The position numbers and the translations under genes were made by a program. The notes under the pieces were generated by a model that saw only the letters and a list, made by a program, of their open reading frames with translations, searched no databases and had not been told where the DNA came from. DNA of 64,000 nucleotides from Pseudomonas paralactis (lineage in GTDB: Bacteria; Pseudomonadota; Gammaproteobacteria; Pseudomonadales; Pseudomonadaceae): contig NZ_JYLN01000002.1 of NCBI RefSeq assembly GCF_001439735.1, positions 558,001-622,000 on the forward strand, given 5' to 3'. Shown here piece after piece: positions 52,989 through 62,215 of this stretch; positions within the stretch are counted from its first letter, which is position 1; each line of letters begins with the position of its first letter.

Positions 52989-54353
52989 TTAGCGAACACC
53001 GTCCTGGCGCAGGGCCGCTGGGGTGAAGTCGCTGGTGGTGGCGGTGAAGCCGAAGTCATAAGCCTGTTTCTCTTCGTTCTTCATGCCCAGGGCCAGGTAG
53101 CGGCCGGACTGCAGGTCGTAGAGGGTTTCCAGGGCGTACCACGGCACTTGTTTGTCGTAGTAGTTCTCGGCATGGGCCTCGGCGACGCGCCACAGTTGGC
53201 CACGGCCGTCGTAGTGGTCGATCACCGCCGCTTGCCAGGTGTCTTCGTCGATAAAGAAGTCACGCTTGGCGTAGATGTGGCGCTGGCCTTCCTTCAAGGT
53301 GGCGACCACGTGCCAGACGCGGCGCAGCTCGTAGCGCGCCAGGTCCTGGTTGATGTGGCCGGCCTTGATGATGTCGGCGTACTTGAGCTTCGGATCGTCG
53401 ATCTTGTAGCTGTTGGAGGCGATGTAGATTTCTTTCTTGCCTTCCAGCTTCCAGTCGTAGCGATCCGGCGCACCGTTGTACATGTCGAGGTTGTCGGAGG
53501 TACGCAGGCCATCGGCAGCAGTACCCGGCCCGTCATAGGACACTTGCGGTGCCCGACGCACACGGCGCTGGCCGGCGTTGTAGACCCACGCCGAACGCGG
53601 CTCCTTCACCTGGTCCAGGGTTTCGTGCACCAGCAGTACACCACCGGCCAGACGCGCCGGGGCGGTGACTTGCTGCTTGAAGTAGAACAGGATATTGCCC
53701 GGATTTTTCGGATCGAAATCCTTCATCTTGTCGCGGAACACGAACTGGTCGCGGAAGTACACCAGGCTGTAGGAGCCGTTGGTTTGCGGCGTAGCCTGGG
53801 TGACCAAACGGGTCACGCTGCCGCCGCGATAACGGGTGATGTGGTTCCAGATGACTTCAACGCCGGTTTTGGGAATCGGGAACGGCACGGCGGTCTCGAA
53901 GTTTTCCAGGCCATTGCCGCCGGACACCAGGTTGGTGGTGGTGGCGTTTTTCTTGATGGCGGCGAACACATCAGCCGGCACCGTGGCACCGCGATGAGTC
54001 GGGTAGACCGGCATCTTGAAGCTGTCGGGGTAACGCTTGAACATCGCGTACTGCCCTGGAGCCAGCTTGTCCTTGTACTGTTCGACGTTCTGCGCAGTGA
54101 TGGTGAATTGCGGTTGTTCGCTGGCATACGGGTTGGCCAGGAAACCGCGGGCATCCACGGCACCTGCGTTGGTCGGCAAGGGTGACCATTTGGGGATGGT
54201 GCCGGCCGCGTTGCCCGCCATCTCGGCGCCCATCGGGGTCAGGGTAGTACCGAGCTTGGCAGCTTCATCCGCCGAGACTGCCGCCATGACGTTGCTCGCC
54301 AGGATCGACAGCCCAAGCACACCGACGTGCAACAGACTTTTAGTTATTTTCAT
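52989..54353 (-). CDS. DUF1329-domain periplasmic/outer-membrane protein
   Basis: 454 residues from ATG at 54353 (AGGAAG upstream). Signal peptide at about 1-33 (KSLLHVGVLGLSILASNVMA). The rest matches the DUF1329 pattern: EAAKLGTTLTPMGAEMAGN near the N-terminus, PGQYAMFKRYPDSFKMPVYPT, GRAQRRVRRAPQVSYD-like APQVSYDGPG, and RHIYAKRDFFIDEDTW. DUF1329 proteins adopt a lipoprotein-carrier-like beta fold (LolB/LolA relatives) and nearly always sit beside DUF1302 genes, as here. Role in export or uptake of a hydrophobic compound is inferred. Confidence 0.88.
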   Translation of the reverse strand: MKITKSLLHVGVLGLSILASNVMAAVSADEAAKLGTTLTPMGAEMAGNAAGTIPKWSPLPTNAGAVDARGFLANPYASEQPQFTITAQNVEQYKDKLAPGQYAMFKRYPDSFKMPVYPTHRGATVPADVFAAIKKNATTTNLVSGGNGLENFETAVPFPIPKTGVEVIWNHITRYRGGSVTRLVTQATPQTNGSYSLVYFRDQFVFRDKMKDFDPKNPGNILFYFKQQVTAPARLAGGVLLVHETLDQVKEPRSAWVYNAGQRRVRRAPQVSYDGPGTAADGLRTSDNLDMYNGAPDRYDWKLEGKKEIYIASNSYKIDDPKLKYADIIKAGHINQDLARYELRRVWHVVATLKEGQRHIYAKRDFFIDEDTWQAAVIDHYDGRGQLWRVAEAHAENYYDKQVPWYALETLYDLQSGRYLALGMKNEEKQAYDFGFTATTSDFTPAALRQDGVR

Positions 54354-54395
54354 ACTCTGGTCTTCCTGAATACATGCCACTTGAAAAGAGTGTGC

Positions 54396-56255
54396 TTAGA
54401 AGTTGGCGCCGAAGCTCAAGGCGACAAAGTCGCGGTCATCCACGGTGCTGAACTTGCCACCAAAGAAGTTGGTGTACGCCAGGCTCGCGGTGTAGGTGTT
54501 CTGGTACTCGGCATCCAGGCCCAGGCTGACCGCCTTGCGACCCTCTTCAAAGTTGCCGCCTGGGCCTGGCGAGTAACCTTTGACGTCATGGGACCAGGCC
54601 ACGTTGGGCTTGAGGTTCACGCCAGCGAACACGTCCGGGTATTCCCAGATGGCACGGGCACGGTAGCCCCAGGAAGTTGCCGTGGTGTAGCCGTCGTTGT
54701 TGCAGTTGGTGTTCAGGCCGGCAGCGTTGGGCAGGCCGGCGCCGTTGGCGGTGGAGTTGTTCAGCGCGTTGCAAAACCCACCCGGCAGCGTGCCTGGGCC
54801 GAATACCGGATCGCGGCCATAACGGGCCTGAGACTTGCTTTCCAGGCCACCCACATGGGTCACACCGATTTCACCCACAGTGGTCAGGCGACTGGCGCCC
54901 ATCACTTGGTCGAAGAAATGCGTGAAGGTGGTCTGGAATTGGGTGACTTCCTTGCGGTTGTAGCCATGCAGGTCCTGGCCGGGCGAGCCCTTGAGCACCG
55001 AAGCATTGCCAAAGCCGGGAATCGGCGTGACACCGGCGAACAGAATGTCGGTGGTGCTCAACTGCACCGGCGCATTCGGCCGATAGCTCAATTCACCACT
55101 CCAGGCGGTGCCGGTAGGCAACGTGGTGGAGAAGCTCAAGCCGTAGAGGCGGATATCTTCCGGGTACTCGACGAAGTAGTTCGAGCTGCCCGCCACGATC
55201 AGCGGACGCAATGCTCCCAGCGGGCCCAGTGGACGGGTATAGGCCGCCGACGGCGCGCCCTGTGCACTGAAAATCGGCGCACGGCTGTGGTAGTTCATGA
55301 AGTAGGCGCCGAACTCGGTGTCCAGCGGTTCGAAGTTGTAACGCATGGCCACGCCGAACTGGCCGCTGTCACGAGCATCACGGTCCGGCCCACGGCGCAC
55401 CAGTACGCCCTCGTTGTTGACGTCCACGCCCAGGGCACCCAGGGTCGGCAGTGCCGCGCCGGGAATGGTCGAGCGCTTGTTCAGCACCCGCAGGTTATTG
55501 CTGCAACCATCGGAAATCACGTCCGGCTGCGAGAAGAAGGTGCCGCAGTTATCGGTGACGGTCTGGTCCCATTCCAGTTGGTAAAACGCCTCGGCCGACA
55601 GGTTGTCGGTGAGCGTCTGGGACACGTAGAACATGTTGACCGGAATCAGGCCCTCCTTGATCTCGGCCCCCGGACGACGAAACGCTGACACGTCGATCGG
55701 GTTGATGGAGTTGATGCCGCCACCGATGAAGGTGCTTTCGCCCCAGCTCACCACCTGCTTGCCGAAACGCACCGAACCCGGGGCATCGGCAATCGAGTAG
55801 TTGTGGTAGACGAAGGCATCGAGAATCTGCCCGCCCGAAGACTTGGCGCCTTCTTTGCGGTTGTTGTCGCTGATGTCCTTGAACTGACGGCTTTCGTCCT
55901 TGAGCTCGAAGTCGTACCAGTACTTGCCACGCACAAACACGCCGGTGTCGCCGTACTTCAGTTCCAGGTCATGGATGCCCTTGAAGATCTTCGAGAACGT
56001 CTCGCCGCGCTTGAAGTTCAAGTGGCCGTCATCGGAGGTCTGGGACAGGCCCTTGCCGCCATTGTTGGCGCCAATCAGATCACGATTGGGCTTGGCCGTA
56101 GACCAGCTCGCGCCCACCGAAAGCGAGGAGTCAAAGCTCCCTTCGATTTCACCGATGTTGAAACTGACGCCGAATGCAGGCCCGGCGAGCGTAGAAGCGA
56201 GACTGACGGCCAGGGGCAGTCTTGCCCGGCGCCAGAACTGGTTTACTTGGGTCAT
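54396..56255 (-). CDS. DUF1302-domain outer-membrane protein
   Basis: 619 residues from ATG at 56255, with GGAG 8 bases before it. Signal peptide to about residue 30 (LPLAVSLASTLAGPAFG). The mature part is beta-rich: FNIGEIEGSFDSSLSVGASW, GKQVVSWGESTFIGGGINSI and AEAFYQLEWDQT. It ends VALSFGANF, an outer-membrane beta-barrel terminus. DUF1302 proteins pair with DUF1329 proteins and are frequently found with ligases and esterases in sterol, terpene or fatty-acid degradation genes. Stops 42 bases before the DUF1329 start, so one operon is likely. Confidence 0.88.
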   Translation of the reverse strand: MTQVNQFWRRARLPLAVSLASTLAGPAFGVSFNIGEIEGSFDSSLSVGASWSTAKPNRDLIGANNGGKGLSQTSDDGHLNFKRGETFSKIFKGIHDLELKYGDTGVFVRGKYWYDFELKDESRQFKDISDNNRKEGAKSSGGQILDAFVYHNYSIADAPGSVRFGKQVVSWGESTFIGGGINSINPIDVSAFRRPGAEIKEGLIPVNMFYVSQTLTDNLSAEAFYQLEWDQTVTDNCGTFFSQPDVISDGCSNNLRVLNKRSTIPGAALPTLGALGVDVNNEGVLVRRGPDRDARDSGQFGVAMRYNFEPLDTEFGAYFMNYHSRAPIFSAQGAPSAAYTRPLGPLGALRPLIVAGSSNYFVEYPEDIRLYGLSFSTTLPTGTAWSGELSYRPNAPVQLSTTDILFAGVTPIPGFGNASVLKGSPGQDLHGYNRKEVTQFQTTFTHFFDQVMGASRLTTVGEIGVTHVGGLESKSQARYGRDPVFGPGTLPGGFCNALNNSTANGAGLPNAAGLNTNCNNDGYTTATSWGYRARAIWEYPDVFAGVNLKPNVAWSHDVKGYSPGPGGNFEEGRKAVSLGLDAEYQNTYTASLAYTNFFGGKFSTVDDRDFVALSFGANF

Positions 56256-56401
56256 CGACGCTACTCCATGTGCATATTTTATTGTTATGGCAGTGAGCCC
56301 TTTCTTCAGATGTAACGGCCGGGATACAACGATTCCAATGCCGAACCGCAATCGAGCCTCCATGGCTCGACGCGCAACATCCGCGAAAAACTCTGAAAGG
56401 G

Positions 56402-56436
56402 ACTATAGCCAGAGGGGGGTAGTGCTTGATCCCTCT
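56402..56436 (-). promoter_or_regulatory. Activator-type promoter candidate for the DUF1302/DUF1329 genes
   Basis: Minus strand: a good -10 (TATAGT, 56402-56407) lacks a recognisable -35. In its place is a dyad CCCTCT/AGAGGG with arms at 56411-56416 and 56431-56436 (20-base centre spacing about two helical turns). This suits an activator-dependent promoter, and the MalT-type regulator downstream is the obvious candidate. 56437-56557 shows nothing else. Confidence 0.4.
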
Positions 56437-56557
56437 AAAGTGTGATTTGCATCACCAACCTGTCTGCCACAACCCTTTCGCCACGCCGACGAAGGTCGAC
56501 GCGGGAAGGATGGCTGAAATTCGGCAAATCACAAGTAGAGGCTTGAGATAGAGCATT

Positions 56558-56579
56558 GCCGCGCCCGAAAGGGCGCGGC
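56558..56579. terminator. Stem-loop after the acyl-CoA ligase gene
   Basis: GCCGCGCCC-GAAA-GGGCGCGGC, a perfect 9-base-pair stem with a GNRA loop. It lies 9 bases past the ligase stop. No U-run follows on either strand, so termination by it alone is uncertain; it may protect the transcript end. Confidence 0.5.
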
Positions 56580-56587
56580 GAGGGGCA

Positions 56588-58270
56588 TTAAAGCGTAGAC
56601 AGGAACGTGCTGTTGTTGGCTTGCCATTCGATGATGTCGATACGGATACGTTTTTTGTCGAGCTTTCCTACACTGGTCTTGGGAATTTCAGTAACAACCG
56701 CGATCTGGCTTGGAATCGCCCATTTGCTCAAATGCCCAAGTTCAACGAAAGGTTTGAGGTGCTCCTTGAGCTCCCGCGCGCCAATCACATGGCCCTCATG
56801 CACCACCAGCAAGGCGAATGGGCGCTCGCCCCATTGCGGATCGGCGATGCCCACCACTGCTACCTCGCGTACCGCCGGGTGGCGGCTGACCAGGTCTTCG
56901 AGGGCCAGGGACGAGATCCACTCGCCACCGGTTTTGATCACATCCTTGATGCGATCGCGGATATCAATCACGCCGAACGCATCCAGCGTGGCCACATCGC
57001 CGGTGTGCATCCAGCCGCCCGCCCACAGTTCGGCGCCCTTTTGCGGTTCGTTGTAGTAACCCTCGGTCAGCCAGGGTGCGCGCAGCACCAGTTCGCCCTG
57101 GGTTTCGCCGTCGGCGGGGAGAAAATTGCCGTCGGTGTCCATGATTGCCGCCTCAACCAACGGCCCGGGCACACCGGCCTTGATGCGGTAGGTGGTGCGT
57201 TCGTCTTCGCTGCCGGCCATCAACTCCTCATTGAGGTGCGCGCAGGACACCAGCGGCCCGGTCTCGGACATGCCATAGGCGGCGGTCAATTGAATGCCGC
57301 GGACCTTGGCGGCTTCGTACAGCGAGCGGTTGAGCGCGCTGCCGCCAATGACGATTTTCCACCCAGCAAAATCCACACCCTGGGCAGCCTTGGCGTTGAG
57401 CACCATTTGCAGAATGGTCGGCACACAATGCGAGAACGTGACGTTCTCCTCGCGCCACAGCTGCACCAGGTATTCCGGGTCGTAGCGCCCCGGGTAGACC
57501 TGCTTCAAGCCGAGCATGGTCGCCACATACGGCAGGCCCCAGGCGTGTACGTGGAACATCGGTGTGATCGGCATGTACACATCGTTGGTGCCCAACAAAC
57601 GCACGCTGTCGACGCTGCCCATGATGGTCGCCACGCCGATGGTGTGCAGCACCAGTTGGCGGTGGGTGAAATACACGCCTTTGGGGTTGCCGGTGGTACC
57701 GGTGGTGTAGAAGGTGGTGGCGACGGAGTTTTCGTCGAAGTCCTGGAAGTCGTATTGGGGGCTGGCGGCGGCCAGCAGGGTTTCGTATTCGCCGACCAGG
57801 TTGGGTAACTCTGCGGTCCTGGTGTCACCATCGGTAATCAACAAGGTCTTGTCGACGGTAGTGAGTTGCCCGGCAATCGCCTGGTAAAGCCCCACGAACT
57901 CACTGTTGACCAGCACAAAGCGATCTTCGGCGTGGTTCATGGTGTAGAGAATCTGTTCCGGTGACAGGCGCACGTTGATGGTGTGGATAACCGCGCCGAT
58001 CATCGGAATGGCGAACATGCATTCCAGGTAACGGTGGCTGTCCCAATCCATCACCGCCACGGTATCACCGGCCTTGACCCCGGCTTCGGTCAGCACATTA
58101 GCCAGGCGCGCAACGCGCTCGATCAGCGTCGGGTAGGTGTAGCGCAGCTTGTCACGGTAGATGATCTCCCGGGTCTTCTCATAGCGAGTCCCGGACATCA
58201 GCAGGCGCTTGATCAGCAGCGGGTATTGGTACGCACCTTCGGCGGGCGGGATGACACGGGTCTGCAACAT
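56588..58270 (-). CDS. Acyl-CoA ligase (medium/long-chain, AlkK-like)
   Basis: 560 residues of the ANL adenylate-forming family. The AMP-binding signature reads FYTTGTTGNPKGVYFTH (about 188-204). Later motifs are YGMSETGPLVSCA, GWMHTGDVATLDAFGVIDIRDR (A7/A8 core) and PKTSVGKLDKKRIR with the catalytic lysine near the C-terminus. It activates a carboxylic acid to the acyl-CoA with ATP; the N-terminus and PMFHVHAWGLPY segment resemble AlkK-type ligases for medium- to long-chain acids. Its place in the DUF1302/DUF1329 region suggests the product of that uptake or oxidation route is the substrate (inference). Confidence 0.92.
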   Translation of the reverse strand: MLQTRVIPPAEGAYQYPLLIKRLLMSGTRYEKTREIIYRDKLRYTYPTLIERVARLANVLTEAGVKAGDTVAVMDWDSHRYLECMFAIPMIGAVIHTINVRLSPEQILYTMNHAEDRFVLVNSEFVGLYQAIAGQLTTVDKTLLITDGDTRTAELPNLVGEYETLLAAASPQYDFQDFDENSVATTFYTTGTTGNPKGVYFTHRQLVLHTIGVATIMGSVDSVRLLGTNDVYMPITPMFHVHAWGLPYVATMLGLKQVYPGRYDPEYLVQLWREENVTFSHCVPTILQMVLNAKAAQGVDFAGWKIVIGGSALNRSLYEAAKVRGIQLTAAYGMSETGPLVSCAHLNEELMAGSEDERTTYRIKAGVPGPLVEAAIMDTDGNFLPADGETQGELVLRAPWLTEGYYNEPQKGAELWAGGWMHTGDVATLDAFGVIDIRDRIKDVIKTGGEWISSLALEDLVSRHPAVREVAVVGIADPQWGERPFALLVVHEGHVIGARELKEHLKPFVELGHLSKWAIPSQIAVVTEIPKTSVGKLDKKRIRIDIIEWQANNSTFLSTL

Positions 58271-58418
58271 ACGAATCCCTTTAATGACTGCGCGGTCTTG
58301 GCTTTAAGACCTGCACTGTAGAGGGCTTATGTTTCAGCCAAATCAGCCAAAGGAATGATTTGCAGAACTCAGCAAATGCTAGCTTTGCGCCAGTATCCGC
58401 GGCTTAGGGAAGACCCAT

Positions 58419-58505
58419 GTGGGAGGGGGCTTGCCCCCGATAGCAGGGTGTCAGTCAGCTTATGTAGGGCTGACACACCGCTATCGGGAGCAAGCCCCCT
58501 CCCAC
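58419..58505. repeat. REPIN, second sequence group, copy 2
   Basis: Left arm GTGGGAGGGGGCTTGCCCCC (58419-58438) and right arm GGGAGCAAGCCCCCTCCCAC (58486-58505). They are separated by about 47 bases containing its own short dyad TGTCAGTCAGC...GCTGACA. Same group as 52881-52970. Sits between the ligase and LysE genes. Confidence 0.9.
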
Positions 58506-58535
58506 ATTTGAGCTGTGTACCCTTGAGAAAATTGA

Positions 58536-59168
58536 TTACTTCATGCTGGTAAACGCCAGCTTCACCCCAATCGCAATCAACACCGCGCCCATGGTCCGAT
58601 CAAACCAGTGGCCCATCTTCGCAAACCCGGCACGTACGCGTTGCTGGCTGAACAACATGGCCACCAGGCAAAACCACAGGGCCGTGGCCACCGCCAGGTA
58701 CACACCGTAACCAGCCTGTACCGCCAGCGGCGTGTGGGGGTTGATCACCACGGTGAACAGCGAGAGGAAGAACAACGTGGCCTTGGGGTTCAAGCCATTG
58801 GTCACAAAGCCTGCGGTAAACGCGCCGCGTGGGGTGCGCTCGCCCGCTTCACGGTGCAGCTCGCCCTCGGCGGTGGGCTTGGCCGGCTGCGCACGCAGGG
58901 CCTTGAAGCCGATATACAGCAGGTACGCCGCGGCAGCCCATTTGAGCGCATTGAACAACACGATGGACTGGGACACGATCAAACCGATCCCCAACAGCGA
59001 ATAACCCACATGCACGAAAATCGCCGTGCCAACGCCCAGGGCCGTCCAGGTGCCGGCGCGGCGCCCGTGGGTCACGCTCTCACGGACCACCACGGCGAAA
59101 TCCGGGCCGGGGCTGGCCACCGCCAACAAGTGAATCAAGGCTACGGTCAAAAACTCGGCGACGTACAT
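58536..59168 (-). CDS. LysE/RhtB-family amino-acid exporter
   Basis: 210 residues from ATG at 59168 (GGAG 5 bases upstream; a GTG at 59174 is an alternative). About six membrane helices. The family signature ASPGPDFAVVVRESVTHGRRAGTWTALG is at about 19-46 (read in two parts), with GFVTNGLNPKATLFFLSLF and LFNALKWAAAAYLLYIGFKALR further on. The central loop is charged (KPTAEGELHREAGERT). Probably exports an amino acid or related compound; the substrate is unknown. Divergent from the dehydrogenase at 59256. Confidence 0.9.
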   Translation of the reverse strand: MYVAEFLTVALIHLLAVASPGPDFAVVVRESVTHGRRAGTWTALGVGTAIFVHVGYSLLGIGLIVSQSIVLFNALKWAAAAYLLYIGFKALRAQPAKPTAEGELHREAGERTPRGAFTAGFVTNGLNPKATLFFLSLFTVVINPHTPLAVQAGYGVYLAVATALWFCLVAMLFSQQRVRAGFAKMGHWFDRTMGAVLIAIGVKLAFTSMK

Positions 59169-59255
59169 GCTCACTCCATTAAGTAACTGATTATTTCATC
59201 TGATAGGCTCGGAAGATTACGCCTTCGAACCTCGTCGCAAAAGGTACAGTTGATC

Positions 59256-60218
59256 ATGAACAATCGCCGCGCCGTCTTCCTCGACCACTCTTCGCTGGAC
59301 TTGGGCGACCTTGACCTCAGCGGTCTGCGTGACTGCTTCAGCGAGCTGCAGTTGTTTGAACAGACCACGGCGCAGAATGTGCTGGAGCGCTTGCAGGGCG
59401 CTCAAGTTGCGATCAGCAACAAAATCCCGCTCACGGCGCAAACCCTGGCGGCCTGCCCCGAGCTCAAGCTGATCCTGGTATCGGCCACCGGCACCAACAA
59501 TATCGACCTTGAAGCCGCTCGCGCCCATGGCATCACCGTGAGCAACTGCCAGGGTTACGGCACGCCGTCGGTGGCCCAGCACACGATCATGCTGCTGCTC
59601 AACCTCGCCACGCGTCTGAAAGACTACCAACAGGATGTAGCCGCCGGTAAATGGCAGCAGGCCCGGCAGTTCTGCCTGCTGGACCATCCAATCGTCGAAC
59701 TGGAAGGCAAAACCCTCGGCCTGCTCGGCCATGGCGAACTGGGCAGTGCCGTGGCGCGTCTGGCCGAAGCCTTCGGTATGCGTGTGGTGCTCGGCGCAAT
59801 TCCCGGGCGCCCTGCCCGCGCCGACCGCGTGCCACTGGATGAACTGCTGGCCCAGGTCGATGCGCTGACCTTGCATTGCCCGCTCAATGAACACACCCGC
59901 GACTTTATCGGCGCCCGTGAACTGGCGCTGCTCAAGCCCGGCGCGTTTATCGTCAACACCGCACGCGGTGGCTTGATCAACGAACAGGCCTTGGCGGACG
60001 CGTTGCGCAGCGGGCATTTGGGTGGCGCGGCGACCGACGTGTTGAGTGTGGAGCCGCCGGTCAATGGCAACCCGCTGCTGGCCGGCGACATTCCTCGCTT
60101 GATTGTCACGCCCCACAACGCCTGGGGCAGTCGCGAAGCGCGGCAACGGATCGTCGGCCAACTGACGGAAAACGCCCGAGGCTTTTTCAGCGGTGCCCCG
60201 CTGCGCGTCGTCAGTTGA
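59256..60218 (+). CDS. D-2-hydroxyacid dehydrogenase
   Basis: 320 residues from ATG at 59256 (a TTG two codons earlier is possible). NAD-binding motif [22 protein letters not shown] at about 145-166 (read in two parts). Catalytic residues: R in [14 protein letters not shown] in DVLSVEPP and H in [15 protein letters not shown]. It reduces a 2-oxo acid to the D-hydroxy acid. [19 protein letters not shown] and [13 protein letters not shown] resemble hydroxypyruvate/glycerate dehydrogenases of the HprA type. It differs clearly from the GhrB-like protein at 562. Next gene is rsmC 31 bases on. Confidence 0.9.
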   Translation: MNNRRAVFLDHSSLDLGDLDLSGLRDCFSELQLFEQTTAQNVLERLQGAQVAISNKIPLTAQTLAACPELKLILVSATGTNNIDLEAARAHGITVSNCQGYGTPSVAQHTIMLLLNLATRLKDYQQDVAAGKWQQARQFCLLDHPIVELEGKTLGLLGHGELGSAVARLAEAFGMRVVLGAIPGRPARADRVPLDELLAQVDALTLHCPLNEHTRDFIGARELALLKPGAFIVNTARGGLINEQALADALRSGHLGGAATDVLSVEPPVNGNPLLAGDIPRLIVTPHNAWGSREARQRIVGQLTENARGFFSGAPLRVVS

Positions 60219-60249
60219 TAAACTGCGCCCCTTTTTCAAGGAGCAGACC

Positions 60250-61248
60250 ATGGATCCGCGCAGTGAAGTACTGCTTCGCCAGGCCGAACTTTTTCAAGGC
60301 AACCTGCTGCTGGCAGGTCTGCCTGCCGACGATTTGCTCGGGCGCCTGCCCAACGCCCATGGCTGGTGTTGGCACGCCGGCGACCAGGCGGCGCTTGATG
60401 CGCGGTTTCCCGAGCGCAGCCAGTTCGGGGTAAATGTGCCCGAGCGTGCCTTTGATGCGGCGGTGATCTTCCTGCCCAAGTCCAAGGACCTCACCCACTA
60501 CCTGCTCAACGCCGTAGCCGCGCGCCTGCCTGGCGCCGAGTTGTTTCTGGTAGGTGAGAAAAAAGGTGGCATCGAAAGCGCCGCCAAGCAGATGAGCCCT
60601 CTGGGCAAGCCACGCAAGCTGGATAACGCGCGGCATTGCCAGCTGTGGCAAGTCACCGTCGCCAATGCTCCGCAAGCCGTGGAGCTGGAAAGCCTGGCGC
60701 AGGTTTTCGACGTACCGCTGGCCGAAGGCCCGCTGAAGGTGGTGAGCCTTCCGGGCGTGTTCAGCCATGGCCGCCTGGACCGCGGCACCGAGTTGCTGCT
60801 GGAGCATCTGGACAAACTGCCAAGCGGGCACCTGCTCGACTTCGGTTGCGGCGCCGGGGTACTGGGGGCTGCGGTCAAGCGTCGCTACCCGCATAACACC
60901 GTGACCATGCTGGATGTGGATGCCTTTGCGGCGGCCAGCAGTCGGCTGACGCTGGCGGCGAACGGGCTGGAAGCCGAGGTGCTGACCGGTGATGGAATCG
61001 ATGCCGCACCGATGGGTTTGAACGCGATTTTGAGCAACCCTCCGTTCCATGTCGGGGTGCACACCGATTATTTCGCCACGGAGAACTTGCTGCGAAAAGC
61101 GGCCAAACATCTGGCAAAAGGCGGCGAACTGCGCCTTGTCGCCAACAGCTTTCTGAAGTACCAGCCGCTGATCGAAGAGCATTTGGGTATCTGCGCGATC
61201 AAGGCCGAAGGCAATGGTTTTCGTATCTACCGCGCCAAGCGCCCCTGA
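60250..61248 (+). CDS. rsmC: 16S rRNA (guanine1207-N2)-methyltransferase
   Basis: 332 residues from ATG at 60250 with AAGGAG 6 bases upstream; a frame from 60193 starts inside the previous gene. N-terminal RsmC half (about 1-160) of a degenerate methyltransferase fold and C-terminal catalytic half with [20 protein letters not shown] (SAM site) and [17 protein letters not shown] (NPPF motif, target-base pocket). Methylates G1207 of 16S rRNA in the small subunit. The gene ends at RAKRP. Confidence 0.94.
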   Translation: MDPRSEVLLRQAELFQGNLLLAGLPADDLLGRLPNAHGWCWHAGDQAALDARFPERSQFGVNVPERAFDAAVIFLPKSKDLTHYLLNAVAARLPGAELFLVGEKKGGIESAAKQMSPLGKPRKLDNARHCQLWQVTVANAPQAVELESLAQVFDVPLAEGPLKVVSLPGVFSHGRLDRGTELLLEHLDKLPSGHLLDFGCGAGVLGAAVKRRYPHNTVTMLDVDAFAAASSRLTLAANGLEAEVLTGDGIDAAPMGLNAILSNPPFHVGVHTDYFATENLLRKAAKHLAKGGELRLVANSFLKYQPLIEEHLGICAIKAEGNGFRIYRAKRP

Positions 61249-61299
61249 AGGGCCTTTGAAAAAGAAGGCTTGCCGAATGGGTTTTGCCTAGGCAGAATC

Positions 61300-61507
61300 C
61301 GCAGCGTCCTAGGGGAGTAGTCTCCCACGAGCGCCATGCTCGTCCGGCATACGTCAACATACTTGGTCAGCAGATCATGGCGTATGCGACCCAGGAGTCC
61401 GCACAGACGGACCGGGGTTTGACAAGACCTATGACACGCACACCTTACCCGGGGCGGGAAGGCTGTACGTGTCATAGCCGTGTCGACCCGCCCCTGGAAA
61501 CTACCTG
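61300..61507 (+). promoter_or_regulatory. yybP-ykoY (manganese) riboswitch and expression platform
   Basis: The leader contains AGGGGAGTAG (61311-61320) and CGTCAACATAC (61352-61362), hallmarks of the yybP-ykoY Mn2+ riboswitch, and a stem GCATACG/CGTATGC around 61348-61386. Downstream, TATGACACG (61430-61438) can pair with CGTGTCATA (61468-61476), while GGGGCGGG (61451-61458), inside that loop, can pair with CCCGCCCC (61487-61494), next to the GGA at 61496. These two stems exclude each other and could switch ribosome access. The gene behind it is a manganese-exporter family member, which fits. Confidence 0.82.
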
Positions 61508-62092
61508 ATGCTGGATTCACTACTCGTTCCTACTGCAATCGTTGCCTTGGCCGAAATCGGCGACAAGACGCAACTGCTCGCGCTCATTCTTGCTGCCCGC
61601 TTTCGCAAGCCTTGGCCAATCATCGCCGGCATCGTCGCCGCGACCCTGGCCAACCATGCGGCGGCCGGCGCCGTGGGGGCCTGGTTCGGGAGTTTCTTCT
61701 CGGATGCGGTGCTTCACTGGATTCTTGCGGCGAGCTTCTGTGCCACGGCACTCTGGACCCTGGTGCCGGACAAGCTCGATGATGACGAAGCCAGCACCAC
61801 ACGCAAGTTCGGGCCATTCCTGACCACGCTGATTGCGTTCTTCCTTGCGGAAATCGGCGACAAGACCCAGATCGCCACGGTCATGCTGGCCGCGCAGTAT
61901 CCGGAGTTGTGGCTGGTGATTATCGGCACCACCCTGGGCATGTTGATTGCCAACGTACCGGTGGTTCTGGCGGGGAATTTCGCCGCGGAGAAACTACCGC
62001 TGACCTTGATTCGTCGATTGGCGGCTACGGCGTTTTTTGTGCTGGCAATCGTGGCGGTCTACAAAGCCATGCAAAGCAGTGGCTGGATCTAG
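61508..62092 (+). CDS. GDT1/UPF0016-family Mn2+ (Ca2+) exporter
   Basis: 194 residues with six membrane helices in two homologous halves. Each half carries the family motif E-x-G-D-K-T/S: LAEIGDKTQLLALILAARF near residue 15 and LAEIGDKTQIATVMLAAQY near 115. Members of this family (MneA in other proteobacteria, TMEM165/Gdt1 in eukaryotes) export manganese. The upstream yybP-ykoY riboswitch strongly supports Mn2+ as ligand. The ATG at 61508 is preceded by GGAAACTACCTG, a weak ribosome-binding site consistent with riboswitch control. Confidence 0.92.
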   Translation: MLDSLLVPTAIVALAEIGDKTQLLALILAARFRKPWPIIAGIVAATLANHAAAGAVGAWFGSFFSDAVLHWILAASFCATALWTLVPDKLDDDEASTTRKFGPFLTTLIAFFLAEIGDKTQIATVMLAAQYPELWLVIIGTTLGMLIANVPVVLAGNFAAEKLPLTLIRRLAATAFFVLAIVAVYKAMQSSGWI

Positions 62093-62107
62093 TTTGCCTT
62101 GATGCCT

Positions 62108-62205
62108 GTAGGAGCGAGCTTGCTCGCGAGAAACGTCAACGATAACGCGTACTGCCTGAATAAACGCGGCGCCGGTGAGTTTTTCGCGAGCAAGCTCGCT
62201 GCTAC
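62108..62205. repeat. REPIN, copy 3
   Basis: Arms at 62108-62130 and 62183-62205 around the core GAGCGAGCTTGCTCGC. The right arm has one mismatch (CTGCTAC for CTCCTAC). The spacer shares AACGATAACGCGT, CCTGAATAAACGCGGCG and GTGAGTTTTTCGCG with copy 2. It lies between convergent genes and probably separates their 3' ends. Confidence 0.9.
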
Positions 62206-62215
62206 ACGGCGCCCA

